Positions 57,730 through 64,000 of a DNA stretch of 64,000 nucleotides are shown piece after piece. The translations under genes were made by a program, and so were the position numbers. Source of the stretch: Dethiobacter alkaliphilus. GTDB lineage: Bacteria > Bacillota > Dethiobacteria > DTU022 > UBA8154. Each line of letters opens with the position of its first letter. Position 1 is the stretch's first letter. The stretch spans positions 162,138-226,137 of the forward strand of contig JAENYV010000008.1 in assembly GCA_016841605.1 (NCBI GenBank), in the 5' to 3' direction. The notes below the pieces were generated by a model. That model searched no databases. It was not told the origin of the DNA and saw only the letters and a program-made list of their open reading frames with translations.

Positions 57730-59943
57730 TTAGAAGTAATTTTCTAGAGGATAAGGGGTGGAAGCTGCAGGGTATTGGGTTTGTTCCCAGGTATGGGTGG
57801 CAGCCATTTGAGCATCGGTGCGGTTGTAGAAGTTATAGCGGATAAGGCCCGGTACGTCCGGATCGTCCCAGGTGGCATCCAGATGGTACCAGATTCCGTC
57901 CAGGTTGACCATATTCCAGGCATGATTTTCCCCGTTGGCCCGGCCGGAGATGATACGCACGTCGATCCCTGCTTTTTTCAGCATTTTATAGAGCAGCAAA
58001 GCATAGCCCTGGCAGACGCTTTCTCCTTGAACCAGGGCCGCGTAGGCCGAATGTTCCCGGTGGTTCAGATCGTAGGCCACATTGGCAACTATGTAGTCGT
58101 GCACAGCCTTTGTTTTACGGTGATCGTTCATCTCCGGGGTCAGAATTTCCTGCAGGATAAGTGCTACCTGTCTGTCTACGATATTTTCTTCCTCCTGTGT
58201 TGAAAGATAATGGAAACTTAAATTCAAAAGCAGATCTCCACCGGGTTCACCGGACCAGCGGATGCTGCGACTATGCTGGGAATAACGCAGGTAGTCGTCT
58301 CCGGCCAAAATATCTTCCAGCATCTCCTCCAATTCATCGGGCATCGTCAGTGCTTCACCACTATAACATACCTCCAGGGAAGAGACCCTCTGCTGCAGGG
58401 CCTCGGTAAGGATCTCCCGAAGCTCGGAACGGGCAGGGGTTATTTTTTCCTGATAATCTTGCCGGAGACTGCCCACCCCGGAGGTATCTATATTGTTCTG
58501 CAGGGGATGATTTTGCTCCAATTCCACCGTATAAAGATCCCCTGTTTCTATATTTTCGAGAATAACCTGGGAAATATAGAAACAGCGCGCAGAATCGTCG
58601 GCATACCCGGGCCAAATCTGTATGGCCAGTCCGAGCTGCACAGGGCCGGGATGGCGGTAGGTTAACGTATAAAAGGTTTTTTCATTGTCATTGACCCTAT
58701 TATTGTCGGGGATTGAATACCAGGTAAAAGTGCCTGAGGTCCGATAGCCCAATTCACACAGACGGTCAAGGGGTTTGCCTCCTTCGTGTGCTGCGGTAAA
58801 ACTTTTAATCCGCCAACCGGTGTTATAATTAAGCAAGGTAAAATAGTGACCGGGTGGGGTGCGCAAAAGTTGTCCCCCGGAACCTGCTTTTGCGGTGACC
58901 AACCCGTTGCCGCGGTAAAGGGGCAGCTTTTGGGGACGGGTGATAACCTCAACCCCGCTTGCTGTAAGGTCGTCAATGTCGCTGCGGGTCTGTGTTTCTT
59001 CCGCCAGTTCCAGGAAATTATTTTGCAGTTCCACCCACTTGATGCTGCGCAGCCGCACGAGAGGAGTGATCAGGCGTACTCTGTTATTGTTCAGGTCCAG
59101 GTGCTGAAGCTGACGTAAACTTCCCAGGGGGGTCAGGTCCTCGACCTGGTTATCGGTCAGGAAAAGCCATTCAAGCCGCGTTAAACTTTTAAGCGCTTCC
59201 AGATTGCTGATCCGGTTGTTGCGCAAATCTAGAAACTGTAGCTGTTTGAGCTTTTTCAGGAAGGAGAGATCGCTGATACGCCCGTCGGTCAGCACAAGAT
59301 GCTGCAGTTTGCTAAGTTGGGCCAGGGAGGCCCCATAGCTATCGTGGAGAATATTGCTTAAAGAAAGGTTTTCCAAAACGCGCAGTGAAGCCAGGGGGGT
59401 TAGTTTGCCGGTTTTGTTGCCTTCAAGGTGCAGAGCACGCAGCCCTGTCAGGTTTTTCAAGACCTCAATCTGAGAAATGTTGTTATGGCTGAGATCCAGT
59501 TCCTCCAGATTTGTCAAATTTTGCAGGGGACTGATGTCGACAATATGGTTAGCGGACAGGTCTAAGGAACGCAGCTGTGTTAGTCCGGCCAGTTCCGCGA
59601 GATATTCTATCTTATTTTGGGACAGGTGCAAATTTTGCAGGTTGACAGCATATTCTATTCCCGATAAATCGGTAATATTTTGCCGGGAAGCCTCCAGTGT
59701 CTCCAGTTGAGTTAGGTCTTCGGCAGTCAGTAATCCGGTGGGACGGTTCAGGGCCTGGCGCACCGCTGCTTCAAGCTGGAGATCGGGAAAATGAATAACT
59801 TCCTGGGCGAGGACAGAAGTGGGGGGAGAAGAGATTAAAAAACCGGCAACAAAAAGAAAAACTGATAATACCAAAGTAATAATATTTTTTTTCTTATGGA
59901 TTTGAAGGTTTTTGTCTAGCAGGCGAAGCCCGACATTTTGCAT
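57730..59943 (-). CDS. Secreted leucine-rich-repeat transglutaminase-like protein
   Basis: A 737-residue protein. Signal anchor or peptide about 22-47. Residues 50-340 carry roughly a dozen 20-23-residue leucine-rich repeats of internalin type (LQNLHLSQNKIEYLAELAGL, LEELDLSHNNISQIEVLKNL). A middle beta-rich region follows (about 345-480). The C terminus is a transglutaminase-like domain with complete triad: C644 (GESVCQGYALLLYKML), H674 (NHAWNMV) and D689 (WYHLDATWDDP). It may act as a protease, cross-linking enzyme or binding module at the surface. ATG 59943 is preferred (AAAGGAG upstream, spacing rather long). Confidence 0.85.
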   Translation of the reverse strand: MQNVGLRLLDKNLQIHKKKNIITLVLSVFLFVAGFLISSPPTSVLAQEVIHFPDLQLEAAVRQALNRPTGLLTAEDLTQLETLEASRQNITDLSGIEYAVNLQNLHLSQNKIEYLAELAGLTQLRSLDLSANHIVDISPLQNLTNLEELDLSHNNISQIEVLKNLTGLRALHLEGNKTGKLTPLASLRVLENLSLSNILHDSYGASLAQLSKLQHLVLTDGRISDLSFLKKLKQLQFLDLRNNRISNLEALKSLTRLEWLFLTDNQVEDLTPLGSLRQLQHLDLNNNRVRLITPLVRLRSIKWVELQNNFLELAEETQTRSDIDDLTASGVEVITRPQKLPLYRGNGLVTAKAGSGGQLLRTPPGHYFTLLNYNTGWRIKSFTAAHEGGKPLDRLCELGYRTSGTFTWYSIPDNNRVNDNEKTFYTLTYRHPGPVQLGLAIQIWPGYADDSARCFYISQVILENIETGDLYTVELEQNHPLQNNIDTSGVGSLRQDYQEKITPARSELREILTEALQQRVSSLEVCYSGEALTMPDELEEMLEDILAGDDYLRYSQHSRSIRWSGEPGGDLLLNLSFHYLSTQEEENIVDRQVALILQEILTPEMNDHRKTKAVHDYIVANVAYDLNHREHSAYAALVQGESVCQGYALLLYKMLKKAGIDVRIISGRANGENHAWNMVNLDGIWYHLDATWDDPDVPGLIRYNFYNRTDAQMAATHTWEQTQYPAASTPYPLENYF

Positions 59944-59986
59944 AAGTAATTTTGTTCTCCTTTCGCAGTTTCCCTGCAAAGACAGT

Positions 59987-61342
59987 CTACGGAAGACGGT
60001 AAATGGTTAAGATGTAATTGCGATAATTGCTGTCCGCGGATGAGATTCCGATTGTTACCAGGTTAGCACCGGTACTGAGGGGTACTGTGCGCACGACTTC
60101 GCTGTAATGAGCGGTTTCATTAATTCGCAGGCGGTCTGCTGTATTATCAAGGATGACTGTAAGGTTAATCCAATTTGTATCATTAGTTACAACCATGGTG
60201 TAAGGCATGTCGGCCGGGGAGAGATTTAGTGTCATAGTGCTGCGCGTTATATTAAGGTTTCTGAAAAGGTTCTCTTCAGAAGAAATATAGCCGGTATCTG
60301 TAATTATTAAATAGCATTGCTGTTCCTGGCGTGCATTGTTATCATCAGTAACCCGAAGGGTAAAAGCATAGGAGCCCGTGGAAGTCGGGGTGCCGGAGAG
60401 TACGCCGGTACTGCTGCTTAAATATAGTCCCGGCGGCAGGCTTCCGCTTATCTTCGACCATCTATAAGGTGTTTGGCCGCCACTGGCCGACAAAGTGAAA
60501 GAATATGAAAACCCTTTTCGCCCCCTGGTTAATGTTGTACTGCTGGTAATATTCAGAGCGTGCTCGCCGATTTCATACACCGTTAAGCTAAAAGACCTGC
60601 TTCTCGAGGCGCCGTCTCCGTCGGTGACACGTATGGTTGCACTGTAGTTTCCTGTGGATGTAGGGATGCCGGAGATTATACCGGAGCTGCTTAAAGTCAG
60701 TCCCCGTGGCAAGGTTCCGCCGGTTTCTGACCAGGTATAGGATAAGCTGCCTCCACTGGCTGAAAGAGAAGTTGAATACCAGGAGCCGAGGGTGGCTTCC
60801 GGCAAATATGAGTTGGTAATAATCCGCAAAGAAGTATCCCCGGCACTTGATGTGCTGATGGTGCCGTCTATTATATCCGGATCCGATCCGCTGCTATACT
60901 TTTCAAATAGGTCCAAATCGCTTACGGAAAGGGTGGTACTCCCCTCATCCTGTACTGTAAAGAAAATGCGGAAAAGCACTCCACCGGAAGAAAGAGGTTC
61001 ACTGTTTTCATTGATCCAGGAGACAGTAATTTGACCGTCTTCCGCCTCGCTTAAATCCTTATAAAGCGTATTATTATTGTCCGTAATCAACAGTTCTCCT
61101 TTGGATACATCGGCAGCACGGACAATATTTTCATCATATCCGAGTTCAAAAGTGCATCCAAAGACCTGGTGAGGATTTTCTATGTTAACATCAACGGCAA
61201 TGGTAGAACCACTTGTTACCCAGTAGGCGGAACCGACGCGAAAGAGTGTCTCCGCAGCTTCAGCAGGTACGGTATTCCAGACTGCAGCAAAGAAAAAGAT
61301 AAAAAAAACGGTCGGTATGATCCTTAGAAAAAAATTTTTCAT
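59987..61342 (-). CDS. Secreted cohesin-domain protein with two Ig-like and one cadherin-like domain
   Basis: A 451-residue exported protein, paralogous to the one at 52696. Signal peptide 1-29 (FFLRIIPTVFFIFFFAAVWN). A cohesin-type domain spans about 33-160 (TIAVDVNIENPHQVFGCTFE, LGYDENIVRAADVSKGELLI). Two putative Ig domains follow (GTLPRGLTLSSSGIISGIPT; GSLPPGLYLSSSTGVLSGTP), then a cadherin-like sandwich ending ILTIYRLP. ATG 61342 has GGAG 8 bases upstream; an upstream in-frame ATG at 61399 has a stronger SD, so the start is open. The LRR-transglutaminase gene follows after 43 bases. Confidence 0.83.
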   Translation of the reverse strand: MKNFFLRIIPTVFFIFFFAAVWNTVPAEAAETLFRVGSAYWVTSGSTIAVDVNIENPHQVFGCTFELGYDENIVRAADVSKGELLITDNNNTLYKDLSEAEDGQITVSWINENSEPLSSGGVLFRIFFTVQDEGSTTLSVSDLDLFEKYSSGSDPDIIDGTISTSSAGDTSLRIITNSYLPEATLGSWYSTSLSASGGSLSYTWSETGGTLPRGLTLSSSGIISGIPTSTGNYSATIRVTDGDGASRSRSFSLTVYEIGEHALNITSSTTLTRGRKGFSYSFTLSASGGQTPYRWSKISGSLPPGLYLSSSTGVLSGTPTSTGSYAFTLRVTDDNNARQEQQCYLIITDTGYISSEENLFRNLNITRSTMTLNLSPADMPYTMVVTNDTNWINLTVILDNTADRLRINETAHYSEVVRTVPLSTGANLVTIGISSADSNYRNYILTIYRLP

Positions 61343-61421
61343 ATTTATACTCCAACTCAGCGGATAATATTGTCCCGGCAATCTATTTCCGGGGTGCATT
61401 TTCAGACACCCCTCCAATACT

Positions 61422-61448
61422 CTATCGACAATTTTTCTCTTAATTAAA
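61422..61448 (-). promoter_or_regulatory. Weak sigma-28-like element ahead of the minus-strand cohesin gene
   Basis: On the minus strand GTCGATAG (61429 down to 61422) is preceded 15 bases upstream by TTTA (61448-61445), or 14 bases upstream by TTAA. Six of eight -10 bases match GCCGATAA. The layout equals the candidate at 52573-52599. The predicted start would fall on the SD of the ATG at 61399, which favours the ATG at 61342. Confidence 0.25.
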
Positions 61449-61559
61449 GTTTATGTATGTTTCACATACTGAATTCTGAAATTTTTTAAATACCTGAACA
61501 GTAGCAGTTTTTATTCTATGCATTTTCCATGCCGAGGTATGATCAAAATCGACTTTTTA

Positions 61560-61568
61560 TGTTATAAT
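61560..61568 (+). promoter_or_regulatory. Extended -10 promoter for the moxR-VWA pair
   Basis: TG-T-TATAAT, an extended -10 element with a perfect hexamer at 61563-61568. No good -35 is visible at 17 bases. The transcription start would be near 61575, about 40 bases before the TTG at 61617. This lies in the divergent region between the minus-strand surface genes and this pair. Confidence 0.5.
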
Positions 61569-61616
61569 GTTGTCGGGATTGTTACATAAAGAAAAAAAAT
61601 GTGGGAGGCATTTAAC

Positions 61617-62489
61617 TTGCAAGAAGCACGTGCTTTTTTTTCCGGAACTGAAGATTATATTGCTTCAGAGGAATTGCAGAACAGCGTCAACGTATCTATT
61701 GCGTTGGGAAGACCCCTGCTTATCAAGGGAGAGCCGGGGACGGGGAAAACAGTCCTGGCCCGCAGTATTTCCGAAGGGCTGGGGAAGGAACTTTATATCT
61801 GGAATATTAAGTCCACTACGAAGGCCAAAGACGGTCTCTACATTTACGATACCGTGCAGCGCCTTTACGACAGTCAGTTCGGAGACCATGATGTTTCCGA
61901 TATCAGGCATTACATTAAGCTGGGGAAAATGGGAGAAGCATTTCTCTCCGAGCAAAAGGTGGTTTTGCTCATTGACGAGATTGACAAGGCGGATATTGAG
62001 TTTCCGAATGACCTGCTTTGGGAACTGGATGTTATGAGTTTTGATATTCCGGAGACGGGAGAAACCATTAATGCCCGTCATCGTCCTATCGTAATTATTA
62101 CCAGCAACGCGGAGAAGGAACTGCCTGATGCTTTTCTTCGTCGTTGTGTCTTTCATTATATCTCTTTTCCCGATGCCGAGATGATGAAGGAGATCGTCCG
62201 GGTTCACCATCCCGACCTGGAGGAAAAACTTCTTGAAGAGGCTATGGCAGCTTTTTACTGGATCCGCAGTATAGGGGGCCTGCAGAAAAAACCCAGCACC
62301 AGCGAACTCTTGGATTGGGTCCAGGCTCTGACAGTTGGGGGTATCAGCCCCGCGAAAATTTCCAAAGAACTTCCCTTTTTGGGAGTTCTAATTAAAAAAG
62401 ACCATGACTTTAACGCCGTCCTCCAAAGACTGCATGGTAACCAGGGGATACAAAAAAAAGGACCGGGCGGTATCCTGCGCAACTGGTAG
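61617..62489 (+). CDS. MoxR-type AAA+ ATPase
   Basis: A 290-residue AAA+ protein. Walker A GEPGTGKT is at 38-45, Walker B is VVLLIDEIDKAD with D120-E121, sensor 1 ITSNAEKELPDAFLRRCVFH contains the candidate arginine finger. TTG 61617 has GGGAGG 8 bases upstream; ATG 61599 lacks an SD. MoxR ATPases act as chaperones with VWA-domain partners, and such a gene follows 18 bases downstream. The client is unknown. Confidence 0.92.
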   Translation: MQEARAFFSGTEDYIASEELQNSVNVSIALGRPLLIKGEPGTGKTVLARSISEGLGKELYIWNIKSTTKAKDGLYIYDTVQRLYDSQFGDHDVSDIRHYIKLGKMGEAFLSEQKVVLLIDEIDKADIEFPNDLLWELDVMSFDIPETGETINARHRPIVIITSNAEKELPDAFLRRCVFHYISFPDAEMMKEIVRVHHPDLEEKLLEEAMAAFYWIRSIGGLQKKPSTSELLDWVQALTVGGISPAKISKELPFLGVLIKKDHDFNAVLQRLHGNQGIQKKGPGGILRNW

Positions 62490-62507
62490 GCTGGAGAGAG
62501 GAACGTT

Positions 62508-63704
62508 ATGTTTATCAACTTTTTTTATATGCTCAGAAATTATGGAGTTCCGGTTTCCATCACAGAGTGGATGACCCTTATGGAAGCGCTGGGAAGGGGG
62601 ATGGCCGCGTCCAGCCTGATGGGTTTCTATCATGTGGCCCGGGCAGTGCTGGTAAAAAGCGAAACCCATTTTGACCGCTATGATATGGCTTTCGCCAATT
62701 ATTTTACCGGCATTGAAACACCCATTGAGCTGACGGAGAAAGTCCTCAAATGGCTGGAGAAAGCACTCCCTCCCCTGCACATTTCTCCCGAGGAGCGCAA
62801 ACAGTTTCAGAATTGGGATCTGGACGAGTTGCGCCGCCAGTTGGAGGAGAGGCTAAGGGAGCAGAAAGGGGAACATCACGGTGGAGGAAATTGGATCGGA
62901 ACCGGTGGGACGTCCCGTTTTGGCCATTCGGGGTATAACCCCGCGGGGGTACGTCTTGGGGGCCAATCGGTCAACAAATCTGCCGTCAAAGTAGCCGCAG
63001 AGCGTAACTTCCGAGGATTTCGCACTGATGAGACGATCGGAGTAAGACAATTTGAGGTTGCCCTGCGCAAGTTGAGACAACTCAGCACGAAGGTAGAAGG
63101 CCCGAAAGAAGAGCTTGATATTGACGAGACAATTAAAGAGACCGGAGAAAAAGGCGGCTTGCTCCAACTTGTCTGGTCAAGAGGGCGTAAAAATATGGTT
63201 AAAGTTGCTTTAATCATGGATTCAGGCGGCTCGATGATGCCTTATCTGCAAACCTGTAGCCAGCTTTTTACGGCTATGAACAGGTCCAGTCACTTTAAAG
63301 ACCTTCGTTTCTTCTTTTTTCATAACTGTGTCTATCAGCATATTTACCTGGACCCCTCCTGTCATACCAAAAATGCTGTTAGAACGGAGGACTTTCTGCA
63401 CCTGCTCGGACCGGAATATAAGGTCATTTTTTTGGGGGATGCCAGTATGGCACCCAGTGAACTGCTTATGGCGGATGGAGCAATAGATTGGTATTATTCC
63501 AACAATGAACCGGGTATTACCTGGTTAAAGCGTATCGCCGGACATTTTCCCCATTCCGTCTGGTTGAATCCAATTCCTGCTGTTTATTGGGACCGCACTT
63601 TCGGCTCTTACACTATTTCCATGATCAAGGAGCTTTTCCCCATGTTTGAACTGACTGTAGAAGGATTGGAAGGGGCTATTAAAAAACTGAAAGTCCGTAA
63701 GTAA
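62508..63704 (+). CDS. VWA-domain protein, CoxE-like
   Basis: A 398-residue cytosolic protein. The N-terminal helical part (1-120) has YMLRNYGVPVSITEWMTLME. A Gly-rich linker (EHHGGGNWIGTGGTSRFGHS) leads to a C-terminal von Willebrand A domain with D238-S-G-G-S242-M, a MIDAS-type loop in which the middle Ser of DxSxS is Gly. The pairing MoxR plus CoxE-like VWA is widespread, and in characterised cases helps insert metals or mature enzymes. A terminator follows. Confidence 0.9.
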   Translation: MFINFFYMLRNYGVPVSITEWMTLMEALGRGMAASSLMGFYHVARAVLVKSETHFDRYDMAFANYFTGIETPIELTEKVLKWLEKALPPLHISPEERKQFQNWDLDELRRQLEERLREQKGEHHGGGNWIGTGGTSRFGHSGYNPAGVRLGGQSVNKSAVKVAAERNFRGFRTDETIGVRQFEVALRKLRQLSTKVEGPKEELDIDETIKETGEKGGLLQLVWSRGRKNMVKVALIMDSGGSMMPYLQTCSQLFTAMNRSSHFKDLRFFFFHNCVYQHIYLDPSCHTKNAVRTEDFLHLLGPEYKVIFLGDASMAPSELLMADGAIDWYYSNNEPGITWLKRIAGHFPHSVWLNPIPAVYWDRTFGSYTISMIKELFPMFELTVEGLEGAIKKLKVRK

Positions 63705-63752
63705 AAAATAATAGAAGAATAGAGTTTAGAGTTTCGTATTGGTTAAAGATGG

Positions 63753-63790
63753 ACGGATATAATGCACGGTTGCTTATATCCGTTTTTTTT
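63753..63790 (+). terminator. Rho-independent terminator after the VWA gene
   Basis: ACGGATATAA (63753-63762) pairs with TTATATCCGT (63774-63783) around an 11-base loop, followed by a run of T residues. Confidence 0.85.
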
Positions 63791-63896
63791 ATGTAATGAT
63801 CCCCTTAAATTCTTCCGGTTATACGTAGAAAGATAATAAGGGCTGCAGTCTGGATAATATAAATCAATTATTAATTTGTAAAGGAGTAAGGGGATT

Positions 63897-64000
63897 ATGC
63901 TGCGAAAAATTTTTATTGTTCTGCTGGTGATGCTTTTTTGTTTTAGTCTGTGCAGTGTGGCATTGGGAGCGGGAAAGACGGAAAAAGGCAAAAGTTTTAT
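63897..64000 (+). CDS. Secreted protein, N-terminal fragment (runs off the window)
   Basis: An open frame starting at ATG 63897 with AAAGGAG 10-16 bases upstream. The first 34 residues are a typical signal peptide (LRKIFIVLLVMLFCFSLCSV) followed by a polar, Lys-rich start of a mature protein. The rest lies beyond the window, so no function can be given. Confidence 0.7.
   Translation, partial: MLRKIFIVLLVMLFCFSLCSVALGAGKTEKGKSF

Noticed and set aside
1-64000. CRISPR arrays, tRNA or rRNA genes, insertion sequences, prophage
   Set aside because: I looked for regular direct repeats with spacers, cloverleaf-like segments, conserved rRNA stretches and transposase or integrase motifs and found none.

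Overview
This window reads as one contiguous piece of chromosome from a motile, endospore-forming, Clostridia-type Firmicute. A Gram-positive flagellar/chemotaxis supercluster containing CheC, CheD and a FliY-type CheC-FliN fusion is followed by an alpha/beta small acid-soluble spore protein gene and the Bacillus-type block ssp / ispE / glmU / prs / ctc / pth / fin / mfd. Starts are often GTG or TTG behind strong Shine-Dalgarno (SD) sequences, as is common in these bacteria. I saw no rRNA, tRNA, CRISPR array or insertion sequence, and I cannot name the species.

Layout. (1) 1-700: a Phd/VapC toxin-antitoxin pair. (2) 725-4683: a late flagellar unit headed by a good sigma-28 promoter: an unknown protein, flaG, fliD, fliS and a FliT-like gene, closed by a terminator. 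(3) 4826-15800: basal body, export and hook genes flgB-flgC-fliE-F-G-H-I-J-K-flgD-(TIGR02530)-flgE, then a terminator. (4) 16025-30726: motA-motB-fliL-fliN1-fliO-P-Q-R-flhB-flhA-flhF-flhG-PilZ-sigD-swrB-like-flgF-flgG, then a terminator. (5) 30810-41184: switch and chemotaxis genes fliM-fliN2-fliY(3xCheC)-cheW-A-Y-C-D-B-R. (6) 41295-52557: a spore protein and housekeeping genes for NAD salvage, isoprenoids, UDP-GlcNAc, PRPP, L25, Pth, Fin and Mfd. (7) 52573-61450: secreted proteins with cohesin, dockerin, Ig-like, copper-amine-oxidase-N, LRR and transglutaminase domains. (8) 61560-63790: a MoxR ATPase and VWA protein pair, then the start of another secreted protein.

How it works together. Regions 2-5 encode nearly a whole flagellum with its motor, switch and chemosensory phosphorelay. 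Flagellin, FlgK, FlgL, FlgM and receptors are not in the window. The switch is unusual. FliM and two separate FliN proteins carry the EID[AS]-type CheY-capture peptide. A separate 807-residue FliY-like protein lacks that peptide but carries three tandem CheC phosphatase modules (five of six active sites intact) before its FliN domain. A PilZ protein next to sigD suggests c-di-GMP input to the motor.

The most notable non-coding signal is a family of composite, hairpin-forming repeats in four gaps (about 1515-1645, 15882-15972, 20572-20681, 57436-57725), with a partial relative at 43644-43686. The most notable accessory locus is the cohesin/dockerin surface cluster, where cohesin-like and dockerin-like modules sit in neighbouring small secreted proteins without recognisable cellulase domains. 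Function calls rest on motif recognition by eye; no database search was run.
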